From assembly GCA_041655275.1 (NCBI GenBank), contig JBBAFU010000010.1, positions 1 to 64,000 on the forward strand: a DNA stretch of 64,000 nt. Reading direction: 5' to 3'. Source of the stretch: JAJYRX01 sp041655275 (GTDB lineage: Bacteria; Pseudomonadota; Gammaproteobacteria; Burkholderiales; Burkholderiaceae_B). The notes below the pieces were generated by a model. It was not told where the DNA came from, made no database searches, and saw only the letters and a program-made list of their open reading frames with translations. Shown one piece after another: positions 24,056-33,078 of the stretch (the first letter of the stretch is position 1; each line of letters starts with the position of its first letter). The translations under genes were made by a program, and so were the position numbers.

Positions 24056-24772
24056 ATGAGTGAACAACGCACCCTGAAGTTTGAAATCTACCGCTACGAC
24101 CCCGACAAGGACGAGCGGCCCTACATGCAGAAGCTTGAAGTCACGCTGCAGCCGCACGACAAGATGCTGCTCGACGCGCTGACGCGCATCAAGAATGATG
24201 TGGATGACAGCCTGGCGCTGCGCCGCTCGTGTCGCGAGGGCGTGTGCGGCTCGGATGCCATGAATATCAACGGCAAGAATGGTCTGGCCTGCACCACCAA
24301 CCTGCTCGACCTGAAGGAGCCCATTGTGCTGCGGCCCCTGCCCGGCCTGCCCGTGGTGCGCGATCTGGTGGTCGACATGACACATTTCTTCGACCAGTAT
24401 CATTCGATCAAACCCTACCTCATCAATCACAATCCTCCGCCCGAGAAGGAGCGGCTGCAGTCGCCCGAGGCGCGCGAGGAGCTCAACGGTCTGTACGAGT
24501 GCATCCTGTGCGCCTGCTGCTCCACAGCCTGCCCCTCCTTCTGGTGGAATCCCGACAAGTTCGTGGGGCCGGCGGGCCTGTTGCAGGCCTATCGTTTCAT
24601 CGTCGACTCGCGCGACGCAGCCACTGCAGAGCGGCTGGATAATCTCGAGGATCCCTACCGGCTGTTCCGCTGCCACACCATCATGAACTGTACCGATGTC
24701 TGTCCCAAGGGTCTGAATCCCTCGCATGCCATCGGCAAGATCAAGGAAATGCTTGTACGGCGCACCATCTAG
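24056..24772 (+). CDS. sdhB: Succinate dehydrogenase iron-sulfur subunit
   Basis: A 238-residue subunit carrying electrons from FAD to ubiquinone through three clusters. The ligands are all visible: SCREGVCGSDAM and a later Cys (GLAC) for [2Fe-2S] near residues 60-80, CILCACCSTACP near 147-158 for [4Fe-4S], and CHTIMNCTDVCPKG near 205-218 for [3Fe-4S]. Length matches E. coli SdhB (238). It follows sdhA by 13 bases and precedes sdhE by 14. Confidence 0.97.
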   Translation: MSEQRTLKFEIYRYDPDKDERPYMQKLEVTLQPHDKMLLDALTRIKNDVDDSLALRRSCREGVCGSDAMNINGKNGLACTTNLLDLKEPIVLRPLPGLPVVRDLVVDMTHFFDQYHSIKPYLINHNPPPEKERLQSPEAREELNGLYECILCACCSTACPSFWWNPDKFVGPAGLLQAYRFIVDSRDAATAERLDNLEDPYRLFRCHTIMNCTDVCPKGLNPSHAIGKIKEMLVRRTI

Positions 24773-24786
24773 GCCGTGCATTCATC

Positions 24787-25047
24787 ATGAAATCTCTTTC
24801 CCAGCTGGAACGGGCGCGCCTGCGTTGGCGTGCCCGCCGCGGCCTGCTCGAAAACGATTTGATCATTACGCGTTTTCTCGATCGTTTCGAGGCTGAGCTG
24901 ACCGATGCCGATGTGAGCGCCCTGACCCTGCTGTTCGAGATGGACGATAACGAACTGCTGGACGTGTTGCTGGCGCGCACTTCACTGGCGGGACGCTATG
25001 ACACACCCGATACGCGGCGTCTGGTGGTCCAGATGCAGGCTGTCTGA
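24787..25047 (+). CDS. sdhE: FAD assembly factor SdhE
   Basis: An 86-residue protein of the SdhE (YgfY/DUF339) family, which promotes covalent flavinylation of SdhA. The essential RGxxE motif is present as RGLLENDLI near residues 18-26, and the downstream text FLDRFEAELTD and FEMDDNELLDVLLAR fits the small helical fold. It lies between sdhB (14 bases) and gltA (21 bases), the usual position in betaproteobacteria. Confidence 0.94.
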   Translation: MKSLSQLERARLRWRARRGLLENDLIITRFLDRFEAELTDADVSALTLLFEMDDNELLDVLLARTSLAGRYDTPDTRRLVVQMQAV

Positions 25048-25068
25048 ACTCTTTTAAAGGAAAACGTG

Positions 25069-26376
25069 ATGCAGTTGTCAGAAAAGAAAGTCACCCTGTC
25101 CTTCAACGATGGAAGCAAGGAGATAGAACTTCCCATCTACCAGGGCACGGTCGGCCCTGATGTGATCGATATCCGCAAGCTCTACGGCCAGGCCGGCATG
25201 TTCACCTATGATCCGGGGTTTCTTGCCACGGCATCCTGCGAATCGGGCATCACCTACATCGACGGCGACAAGGGTGAACTGCTGTATCGCGGCTACCCCA
25301 TCGAGCAGCTCGCCACACAGTGCAACTTCCTCGATGTCTGCTACCTGCTGCTCAATGGCGATCTGCCCAACCGCGAGCAGAAGCTGGATTTCGATGCCCA
25401 GGTGACCAATCACACCATGGTGCACGAGCAGATGCACGTGTTCATGAACGGCTTCCGGCGTGATGCCCATCCCATGGCGGTGCTGACCGGCCTGGTGGGT
25501 GCGCTGTCGGCCTTCTATCACGACTCCACTGACATCACCAATCCGCGCCACCGCCACATCTCGGCCATCCGCCTGATCGCCAAGATGCCCACGCTGGTCG
25601 CCATGGCCTACAAGTATTCCATGGGCCAGCCGGCCATGTATCCGCGCAACGACCTCAGCTACACCGGCAATTTCCTGCGCATGATGTTCGCCACACCGGC
25701 GACCGATTACGCAGTCAATGATGTCGTCGAGCGCGCGCTCGACCGCATTTTCATCCTGCATGCCGATCACGAGCAGAATGCATCCACATCCACGGTGCGG
25801 CTGTGCGGCTCTTCGGGCACCAACCCGTTTGCCGCGATTGCGGCCGGCGTGGCCTGCCTGTGGGGGCCCGCGCATGGCGGCGCCAACGAGGCTGCCCTGC
25901 AGATGCTGCTCGACATCGAGGCCAGCGGCGGCGTCGCCAAGGTTGGCGAGTTCATGGAGAAGGTCAAGGACAAGAATTCGGGTGTTCGCCTGATGGGCTT
26001 TGGCCACCGCGTCTACAAGAATTACGATCCGCGCGCCCGCCTCATGCAGGAAACCTGCCGCGAAGTGCTGCAGGCCCTGGGGCTCGAGAGCGATCCGCTG
26101 TTCAAGCTGGCCATGGAAGTCGAGCGCATCGCACTCGAGGACGACTACTTCGTCCAGCGCCGCCTGTACCCGAACGTGGACTTCTACTCGGGTATCGTGC
26201 AGCGTGCGATTGGCATCCCGACCTCACTGTTCACCGCCATCTTTGCGCTGGCGCGCACGGTAGGCTGGATTGCCCAGTGGGACGAGATGCTGTCCGACTC
26301 CGACTACAAGATCGGCCGTCCGCGCCAGCTGTACACCGGTTCGCCGGCGCGGGACGTGCCGCAGCGCGATCTCTGA
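25069..26376 (+). CDS. gltA: Citrate synthase (type II)
   Basis: A 435-residue hexameric-type citrate synthase that condenses acetyl-CoA and oxaloacetate. Active-site elements are LHADHEQNASTSTVRLCGSSG near residue 228, the catalytic-His loop GPAHGGANEAA near 266, GFGHRVYKNYDPRA near 309, and the Asp-bearing NVDFYSGIV near 365. The ATG at 25069 was preferred to an adjacent GTG at 25066 because AAAGGAAA lies at better spacing. It ends the sdh-gltA run; only 3 bases separate it from the stop of maeB on the other strand, leaving no room for an intergenic terminator. Confidence 0.97.
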   Translation: MQLSEKKVTLSFNDGSKEIELPIYQGTVGPDVIDIRKLYGQAGMFTYDPGFLATASCESGITYIDGDKGELLYRGYPIEQLATQCNFLDVCYLLLNGDLPNREQKLDFDAQVTNHTMVHEQMHVFMNGFRRDAHPMAVLTGLVGALSAFYHDSTDITNPRHRHISAIRLIAKMPTLVAMAYKYSMGQPAMYPRNDLSYTGNFLRMMFATPATDYAVNDVVERALDRIFILHADHEQNASTSTVRLCGSSGTNPFAAIAAGVACLWGPAHGGANEAALQMLLDIEASGGVAKVGEFMEKVKDKNSGVRLMGFGHRVYKNYDPRARLMQETCREVLQALGLESDPLFKLAMEVERIALEDDYFVQRRLYPNVDFYSGIVQRAIGIPTSLFTAIFALARTVGWIAQWDEMLSDSDYKIGRPRQLYTGSPARDVPQRDL

Positions 26377-26379
26377 TCC

Positions 26380-28680
26380 TCAGAGCGCGATTTCGCCTGC
26401 CTCCTGCTGGGCATCGACCACCGCCAGCGCCGTCATATTGACAATGCGGCGCACGGTGGCGCTGGTGGTGAGTACGTGTACCGGACGCGCCGCGCCCAGC
26501 AGCACCGGCCCCATGGCCACCCCGTTGCTGCCGGTCATCTTCAGGATGTTGTAGGTGATGTTGCCGGTATCCAGGTTGGGGGTGATGAGCACATTTGCCG
26601 GCCCCTTGAGCGTGGAGTCGGGATAGGCCCTCAGGCGAATGGCTTCGGACAGTGCCGAATCCGCATGCATCTCGCCGTCCACCTCCAGCTGTGGCGCCTT
26701 CTCCAGAAGGATTTTCCGCGCCTCGACCATCTTGCGTGAAGACTCGCTTTCGCGGCTGCCGAAGTTGGAGTGCGAGAGCAGGGCGATCTTGGGCAGCACG
26801 CCGAAGCGCTGCACTTCAGCCGCAGCCTGTATCGTCATGTCGGCAATCTGGCTCGCATCGGGATTCTCGTTCACGTGCGTGTCGCAGATGAACAGCGTCT
26901 GCGTGGGCAGCATGAGTACATTCATGGCCGCATAAGTCTGTGCACCCGGCTTCAGGCCGATCACTTCGCGCACAAAGCGCAGCTCGTCGTCGAATCGGTT
27001 GGTGACACCGCAGAGCATGCCTTCGGCATCGCCGCGGTGCATGAGCATGACGCCGATGAGTGTGTTGTGCTTGCGCACCATGGCCTTGGCGATTTCCGGC
27101 GTCACGCCTTCGCGTCCCATGATGCGGTAGTACGCCGTCCAGGTTTCGTTGAAGCGTTCGTCATCCTCGGGATCGACGATCTCGAAGTGCTCGCCGACGC
27201 GCAGGCGCAGGCCGAAGCGCTTGAGCCGCATGTCGATGACATTCGGACGGCCCACCAGTATCGGTCGGGCAATCCCTTCGTCGACCACGGTCTGTGCGGC
27301 ACGCAGTACGCGCTCGTCCTCGCCGTCGGCGTAGATGATACGCTTGGCAAGCCCGCTCTTGGCCTGCAGGAACAGCGGGCGCATGAGCTGGCCCGAATGG
27401 TAGACATGGCTGATGAGCTTTTGTCGATACGCTTCCATGTCCTCGATGGGACGGCGTGCCACGCCGGAGTCCATGGCGGCCTGGGCGACGGCGGGGGCAA
27501 TCTTGACGATGAGGCGCGGATCGAAGGGGGAGGGGATGATGTAATCCGGGCCGAAGGAAAAGTCCTGTCCGGCATAGGCAGCCGCCACCTCGTCGCTCTG
27601 TTCCGCCTGGGCGAGCTCGGCAATGGCATGCACGCAGGCGATCTTCATTGCCTCATTGATGACGGTGGCACCCACGTCGAGCGCGCCGCGAAAGATGAAG
27701 GGAAAGCACAGGACATTGTTGACCTGATTGGGGTAGTCGGAGCGGCCGGTGGCGATGATGGCATCCGGGCGCGCCGCCTTGGCGACTTCGGGGCGGATCT
27801 CGGGGTCGGGATTGGCCAGCGCCAGGATCAGCGGCTGATCGGCCATGCTGGCCACCATGTCGGCGGTAAGCACACCCGCCATGGATACGCCCAGGAAGAT
27901 ATCTGCATCCTGGCAGGCCTCGGCCAGTGTGCGCAACGGCGTGTCGCGGGCATAGCGGGCCTTGTTGGCTTCCATCTGCGCATCGCGCCCCGTGTGCACC
28001 ACGCCGCGCGAATCGAGGATGATGATGTGCTCGCGACGCAGGCCCAGCTGCACCAGCAGGTCCAGACAGGCGATGGCGGCCGCGCCGGCACCCGAGCACA
28101 CCAGACGTACATTCTCTATGGATTTGCCCACGATCTTCAAGCCGTTCAGGATGGCGGCTGAAGAGATGATGGCCGTGCCGTGCTGGTCATCATGGAATAC
28201 CGGGATGGACAGGCGTTCGCGCAGCTTCTTCTCTATGGTGAAGCACTCCGGCGCCTTGATGTCTTCCAGGTTGATGCCGCCCAGCGTCGGTTCGAGTGCG
28301 GCAATGATCTCGACCAGCTTGTCCGGATCGGTTTCATTCAGCTCGATATCGAAGACATCGATGCCGGCGAACTTCTTGAACAGGCAGCCCTTGCCTTCCA
28401 TGACCGGCTTGGCCGCCATGGGGCCGATGTTGCCCAGGCCAAGCACAGCCGTGCCGTTGGTGATCACGCCCACCAGGTTGGCACGCGAGGTGTAGAGGGC
28501 GGCGGCCTCCGGTCCGTCGCGATGGATGGCCATGCTGGCGAAGGCGACGCCGGGTGAATACGCCAGCGACAGGTCGTCCTGGTGCGCCAGGGGTTTGGTG
28601 GGTACGACGGACACTTTTCCCGGTGTGGGATGGGAATGATAGTCCAGCGCAAGCCGTTCCAGATCTGCGTTCGGGTCCAT
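26380..28680 (-). CDS. maeB: NADP-dependent malic enzyme with C-terminal phosphotransacetylase-like domain
   Basis: A 766-residue MaeB-type enzyme that decarboxylates malate to pyruvate with NADP. The N-terminal malic domain (about 1-160) includes YSPGVAFAS near residue 38 and FDIELNETDPDK near 112; the Rossmann domain (about 165-410) has CSGAGAAAIACLDLL near 196. The C-terminal third (about 430-766) resembles phosphotransacetylase but usually acts as an acetyl-CoA-sensing regulatory module. A GAAGGAG site precedes the start. It is convergent with gltA and divergent from odhA, so it shares the 255-base region 28681-28935. Confidence 0.96.
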   Translation of the reverse strand: MDPNADLERLALDYHSHPTPGKVSVVPTKPLAHQDDLSLAYSPGVAFASMAIHRDGPEAAALYTSRANLVGVITNGTAVLGLGNIGPMAAKPVMEGKGCLFKKFAGIDVFDIELNETDPDKLVEIIAALEPTLGGINLEDIKAPECFTIEKKLRERLSIPVFHDDQHGTAIISSAAILNGLKIVGKSIENVRLVCSGAGAAAIACLDLLVQLGLRREHIIILDSRGVVHTGRDAQMEANKARYARDTPLRTLAEACQDADIFLGVSMAGVLTADMVASMADQPLILALANPDPEIRPEVAKAARPDAIIATGRSDYPNQVNNVLCFPFIFRGALDVGATVINEAMKIACVHAIAELAQAEQSDEVAAAYAGQDFSFGPDYIIPSPFDPRLIVKIAPAVAQAAMDSGVARRPIEDMEAYRQKLISHVYHSGQLMRPLFLQAKSGLAKRIIYADGEDERVLRAAQTVVDEGIARPILVGRPNVIDMRLKRFGLRLRVGEHFEIVDPEDDERFNETWTAYYRIMGREGVTPEIAKAMVRKHNTLIGVMLMHRGDAEGMLCGVTNRFDDELRFVREVIGLKPGAQTYAAMNVLMLPTQTLFICDTHVNENPDASQIADMTIQAAAEVQRFGVLPKIALLSHSNFGSRESESSRKMVEARKILLEKAPQLEVDGEMHADSALSEAIRLRAYPDSTLKGPANVLITPNLDTGNITYNILKMTGSNGVAMGPVLLGAARPVHVLTTSATVRRIVNMTALAVVDAQQEAGEIAL

Positions 28681-28796
28681 GATGAATTTACTCCTTCAGG
28701 TGATACTTGTTTTGAAATGCCAACACTCTTGTCTGCATCGTGGCCCGATCTGGCTGGCAGCGCCGGCGGGGGCTGCGATTCCGGTGCCTGCCCGGG

Positions 28797-28802
28797 TATA
28801 AT
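28797..28802 (+). promoter_or_regulatory. Candidate -10 box of the odhA promoter
   Basis: A perfect TATAAT lies 133 bases before the odhA start. No good -35 box is at 16-18 bases upstream (TGCGAT-like sequence only), so an activator or sigma contacts could be needed. It implies a leader of about 125 bases. Confidence 0.45.
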
Positions 28803-28904
28803 GAACCGAATACGACTTTTCAAGGCGTAGCACTCAGTGCCTTCTGCCCCCGCTATCCGCTATCCGGTCTGGCCGTGTCGCGGAAGGTTTTCCTGCATCA
28901 TACA

Positions 28905-28919
28905 CGGGTGAAACACCCG
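28905..28919 (+). promoter_or_regulatory. Hairpin just before the odhA ribosome site
   Basis: CGGGTG (28905-28910) and CACCCG (28914-28919) form a perfect stem with an AAA loop, 3 bases before the AGGTGA ribosome site of odhA. Such a tight hairpin could tune translation; there is no T-tract, so it is not a terminator. Confidence 0.4.
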
Positions 28920-28935
28920 GATAGGTGAAGCGTTC

Positions 28936-31806
28936 ATGTCCTCTCTGCCCGAATCCCTTTCAAGCTCCTACCTGTTTGGCGGTAATGCGCCCTACATCGA
29001 GGAGATTTACGAAAATTACCTTGCTGATCCCGCCACGGTGCCCGATGCCTGGCGTGAATATTTTGATCAGCTCCAGCACAGTCCTGCAAGCGACGGGCGT
29101 CCCGCCACGCGCGATCAGGCCCACGCGCCCATTGTGCAATCCTTTGCGCAGCGTGCCCGCACCAATGCCTTCCTGCAGCCGGTGCGCCAGGCCGATCTGG
29201 CCATGGCCGGGCGTCAGGTCCATGTGCAGGCCCTCATCGCGGCCCATCGTTCGCTGGGCACGCATGTGGCCAACCTGGATCCGCTGCGGCGCCAGGACAG
29301 GCCCAGCATCCCCGAGCTCGATCCGGCCAGCTATGGTCTTGACGAGGCCGATCTCGACCAGGTGTATTCCGCCACCGACACCTACTTCAGCAAGGCTGAC
29401 ACGATGACGCTGCGTGACATGCTCAGCGCCCTCAAGGAAACCTATTGCCGTAACCTGGGTGCCGAGTTCATGTATATCTCCGATCCGGTCGCCAAGCGCT
29501 GGATCCAGGAGCGTCTCGAGTCCACCCTGGGCACACCCAGCTTCACGGACGAGAAGAAAGTCAACATCCTGCAGCAGCTCACCGAGGCCGAAGGCCTGGA
29601 GCGTTTCCTGCATACGCGCTATGTCGGCCAGAAGCGGTTTTCGCTTGAGGGTGGTGAAAGCTTCATCGCCGCCATGGACGAGGTGGTGCGCCATGCGGGT
29701 GCCAGCGGCGTGCAGGAAATCATCGTCGGCATGGCCCACCGCGGACGGCTCAACGTGCTCGTCAACATCATGGGCAAGATGCCCGGAGATCTGTTCGCCG
29801 AGTTCGAAGGCAAGCATGGTGATGACCTTACCGATGGCGATGTCAAGTATCACAACGGTTTTTCCAGCGATCTGAGCACGCCCGGCGGGCCGGTGCACCT
29901 GTCACTGGCCTTCAACCCCTCGCACCTCGAGATCGTCAATCCGGTGGTCGAGGGCAGTGCGCGTGCACGCCAGGACCGGCGCGGCGATACCGACGGCTCC
30001 CAGGTGCTGCCCGTGCTGGTGCATGGCGATGCGGCCTTTGCCGGCCAGGGCGTGGTCATGGAAACACTCAACATGTCCCAGACGCGGGGTTATGGCACCG
30101 GCGGCACGCTGCATATCGTCATCAACAACCAGATTGGCTTCACGACGTCCGACCCGCGCGATACCCGCTCCACGCTGTATTGCACCGATGTCGTCAAGAT
30201 GATCGAGGCGCCGGTTTTCCACGTCAACGGCGATGATCCCGAAGCGGTGGTGTACGCCACCCAGCTGGCGCTGGATTACCGTCGCACCTTCGGTCTGGAT
30301 GTGGTCGTTGACATCGTCTGTTTCCGCAAGCTGGGTCATAACGAGCAGGATACGCCCTCGCTCACACAGCCGCTGATGTACAAGAGCATCGGCAAGCATC
30401 CCGGTACGCGCAAGGTATATGCCGACCGTCTGGTGGCGCAGGATGTGCTCGCCGACAGCGAAGTCGATGACATGGTGCGCAACTATCGTCAGCTGCTCGA
30501 AGACGGCCAGCGCACCATCGAGCCCGTGCTCACCGATTTCAAGAGCAAGTATGCCACCGACTGGTCGCCCTTCCTAGGTGCCAAGTGGACGGATCATGCC
30601 GAGACCGCCGTGGCCCAGGCCGAGCTTACGCGCATTGGCGAGCGCCTCACCACTGTACCTGAAGGTTTCACCGTGCATTCCCTGGTCGAGCGCCTGCTCA
30701 ACGAGCGGCGCAAGATGGCGCATGGCGAGGTTCCGATTGACTGGGGCATGGGTGAGCATCTGGCGTTTGCCACCCTGCTGGCCAATGGCTATGCCATCCG
30801 CATCACGGGGCAGGATTCCGGGCGCGGTACCTTTACCCATCGCCACGCCGTGCTGCATGACCAGAAGCGCGAGCGCTGGGATGACGGCACCTATATCCCG
30901 CTGCAGAATGTGGCCGAAGGCCAGGCACCGTTCACGATCATTGATTCCGTGCTGTCCGAAGAGGCGGTGCTGGGCTTCGAATACGGCTATGCCACGGCCG
31001 AGCCCAACTGCCTGACCATCTGGGAGGCGCAGTTTGGCGATTTCGTCAACGGCGCCCAGGTGCTCATCGACCAGTTCATCTCGTCGGGAGAAGCGAAGTG
31101 GGGGCGCCATTGCGGCCTCACGCTGATGCTGCCGCATGGCTACGAAGGCCAGGGCCCCGAGCACTCCTCGGCCCGCCTGGAGCGCTTCCTGCAGCTGTGT
31201 GCCGACAACAACATGCAGGTGATACAGCCCACCAACGGGGCGCAGATCTTCCATGTGCTCCGGCGCCAGATGATACGGCCCTTCCGCAAGCCGCTCATCC
31301 TGATGACGCCCAAGTCGCTGCTGCGCCACAAGGGAGCCACCTCGCCGTTGTCCGATCTGGCCGAAGGCCAGTTCCTGCCGGTCATCGGCGAGCAGAACAG
31401 CAATATCGCGGATGCCGATGTCAGCCGGGTCCTCGTCTGCTCGGGCCGGGTGTATTACGATCTGGTCCAGAGCCGTGAAGAGGCCGGCCACAAGGATATC
31501 GCCATATTGCGCATCGAGCAGCTCTATCCCTTTGCACACAAGGCTTTCCAGGCCGAACTCAGCCGTTACACCAATGCGACCGAAGTCATCTGGGTTCAGG
31601 ACGAGCCGCAGAACCAGGGGCCGTGGTTCTACATACAGCATCATCTGTACGAGAACATGACGGCAGGCCAGAAGCTGGGTTACGCTGGCCGCCAGGCGTC
31701 GGCGTCGCCCGCCGTCGGCTACCTGGCCAGGCACATCGAGCAGCAGCGCGCATTGCTGGACCAGGCCTTTGCCCGGCGCTTCAAGGGCTTCACGCTCACG
31801 AAATAA
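28936..31806 (+). CDS. odhA: 2-oxoglutarate dehydrogenase E1 component
   Basis: A 956-residue thiamine diphosphate-dependent E1 (SucA/OdhA) that decarboxylates 2-oxoglutarate and passes the succinyl group to E2. The N-terminus has the LFGGNAPYIEEIYENYLADP motif that docks E2. Catalytic-region text includes GMAHRGRLNVLVN near residue 265 and FNPSHLEIVNPVVEG near 325. The C-terminal half has GQDSGRGTFTHRHAV near 624 and MLPHGYEGQGPEHSSARLERF near 734. It begins the odhA-odhB-lpdA operon; odhB starts 30 bases after its stop. The start is ATG at 28936 with AGGTGA 7 bases upstream. Confidence 0.97.
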   Translation: MSSLPESLSSSYLFGGNAPYIEEIYENYLADPATVPDAWREYFDQLQHSPASDGRPATRDQAHAPIVQSFAQRARTNAFLQPVRQADLAMAGRQVHVQALIAAHRSLGTHVANLDPLRRQDRPSIPELDPASYGLDEADLDQVYSATDTYFSKADTMTLRDMLSALKETYCRNLGAEFMYISDPVAKRWIQERLESTLGTPSFTDEKKVNILQQLTEAEGLERFLHTRYVGQKRFSLEGGESFIAAMDEVVRHAGASGVQEIIVGMAHRGRLNVLVNIMGKMPGDLFAEFEGKHGDDLTDGDVKYHNGFSSDLSTPGGPVHLSLAFNPSHLEIVNPVVEGSARARQDRRGDTDGSQVLPVLVHGDAAFAGQGVVMETLNMSQTRGYGTGGTLHIVINNQIGFTTSDPRDTRSTLYCTDVVKMIEAPVFHVNGDDPEAVVYATQLALDYRRTFGLDVVVDIVCFRKLGHNEQDTPSLTQPLMYKSIGKHPGTRKVYADRLVAQDVLADSEVDDMVRNYRQLLEDGQRTIEPVLTDFKSKYATDWSPFLGAKWTDHAETAVAQAELTRIGERLTTVPEGFTVHSLVERLLNERRKMAHGEVPIDWGMGEHLAFATLLANGYAIRITGQDSGRGTFTHRHAVLHDQKRERWDDGTYIPLQNVAEGQAPFTIIDSVLSEEAVLGFEYGYATAEPNCLTIWEAQFGDFVNGAQVLIDQFISSGEAKWGRHCGLTLMLPHGYEGQGPEHSSARLERFLQLCADNNMQVIQPTNGAQIFHVLRRQMIRPFRKPLILMTPKSLLRHKGATSPLSDLAEGQFLPVIGEQNSNIADADVSRVLVCSGRVYYDLVQSREEAGHKDIAILRIEQLYPFAHKAFQAELSRYTNATEVIWVQDEPQNQGPWFYIQHHLYENMTAGQKLGYAGRQASASPAVGYLARHIEQQRALLDQAFARRFKGFTLTK

Positions 31807-31836
31807 CATCCATCATCTATTACGGAATTCCTGCAT

Positions 31837-33048
31837 ATGTCTATCGTTGACGTTCTGGTCCCACAACTGTCCGAATCGATTTCCGAAGCGACGCTGCTCA
31901 ACTGGAAGAAGCAGCCCGGCGAAGCGGTCGAAATGGATGAAATCCTCATCGAGGTGGAAACGGACAAGGTGGTACTCGAGGTGCCCGCCCCGTCTGCCGG
32001 CGTGCTCTCCGAAATCGTGAAAGGTGATGGTGCCACGGTGACTTCGGGTGAAGTACTGGCGCGCATCGATTCGGCTGCCAAACCCGCGGCCGCGCCTGCT
32101 GCCGCCGCAGCACCGGCCGAGGAAGCGGCGGCTCCGGCGGCAAAGGCCGCTCCCGCAGCCACAGCAGCGGGCATTGCCTCGCCGGCTGCCGCCAAGATCC
32201 TGTCCGAGAAGGGTGTGGATCCTGCCACTGTAGCCGGTACGGGCAAGGACGGCCGCATCACCAAGGCCGACGCCATGCAGGCGGGAGCGGCGCCCGCACC
32301 GGCCGCTGCTGCGCCGGTTGTGCCGCCGCCCGCGATGTCGCTCGACGGCCGTGCCGAGCAGCGCGTGCCCATGAGCCGCCTGCGGGCGCGCATTGCCGAG
32401 CGCCTGCTGCAGTCGCAAGCCGAAAACGCCATCCTCACCACTTTCAACGAAGTGAACATGCAGGCCGTGATGGACCTGCGCAAGGCCTACCGTGACCCGT
32501 TCGAAGCCGAGCACGGCGTCAAGCTGGGCTTCACGTCCTTCTTCGTCAAGGCGGCCGTTGCAGCGCTCAAGCGCTATCCCGTGGTGAATGCCTCGGTCGA
32601 CGGCAAGGACATCGTGTACCACGGCTATTTCGACATCGGTATCGCCGTGGGCAGCCCGCGTGGCCTGGTCGTGCCCATCCTGCGCAATGCCGACCAGCTC
32701 TCCTTTGCCGACATCGAGAAGCAGATTGCCGACTTCGGCGTGCGTGCGCGCGACGGCAAGCTGACGCTCGAGGAGCTCACCGGAGGTACTTTCTCCATCT
32801 CCAATGGCGGCATCTTCGGGTCCATGCTGTCCACGCCCATCATCAATCCGCCGCAGTCGGCCATCCTGGGCATCCATGCCACCAGGGAGCGGCCGGTGGT
32901 CGAGAATGGCCAGATCGTCATCCGGCCCATGAATTATCTGGCGCTGTCCTATGACCATCGCATCATCGACGGGCGCGAGGCGGTGCTGTCGCTGGTCGCC
33001 ATGAAGGAGGCGCTCGAAGATCCCCGGCGCCTGCTGCTTGATCTCTGA
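31837..33048 (+). CDS. odhB: Dihydrolipoamide succinyltransferase (E2 of 2-oxoglutarate dehydrogenase)
   Basis: A 403-residue E2 core subunit (SucB/OdhB). Order of domains: lipoyl domain (about 1-78) with the lipoylated lysine in EVETDKVVLEVPA near residue 43; an Ala/Pro linker; a peripheral-subunit-binding domain (about 110-148; SPAAAKILSEKGVDPATVAG); a second Ala/Pro linker; and the catalytic domain (about 170-403) with the active-site SYDHRIIDGREAV near residue 374. It transfers succinyl from lipoamide to CoA. It lies 30 bases after odhA, with lpdA 30 bases downstream. Confidence 0.97.
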   Translation: MSIVDVLVPQLSESISEATLLNWKKQPGEAVEMDEILIEVETDKVVLEVPAPSAGVLSEIVKGDGATVTSGEVLARIDSAAKPAAAPAAAAAPAEEAAAPAAKAAPAATAAGIASPAAAKILSEKGVDPATVAGTGKDGRITKADAMQAGAAPAPAAAAPVVPPPAMSLDGRAEQRVPMSRLRARIAERLLQSQAENAILTTFNEVNMQAVMDLRKAYRDPFEAEHGVKLGFTSFFVKAAVAALKRYPVVNASVDGKDIVYHGYFDIGIAVGSPRGLVVPILRNADQLSFADIEKQIADFGVRARDGKLTLEELTGGTFSISNGGIFGSMLSTPIINPPQSAILGIHATRERPVVENGQIVIRPMNYLALSYDHRIIDGREAVLSLVAMKEALEDPRRLLLDL

Positions 33049-33078
33049 TTGCGTCAACAGGAAACCCCAGGAAACCTC

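Noticed and set aside
21754..24072. 772-residue minus-strand frame across sdhD and sdhA
   Set aside because: Antisense to strongly conserved complex II genes; no ribosome site or domain.
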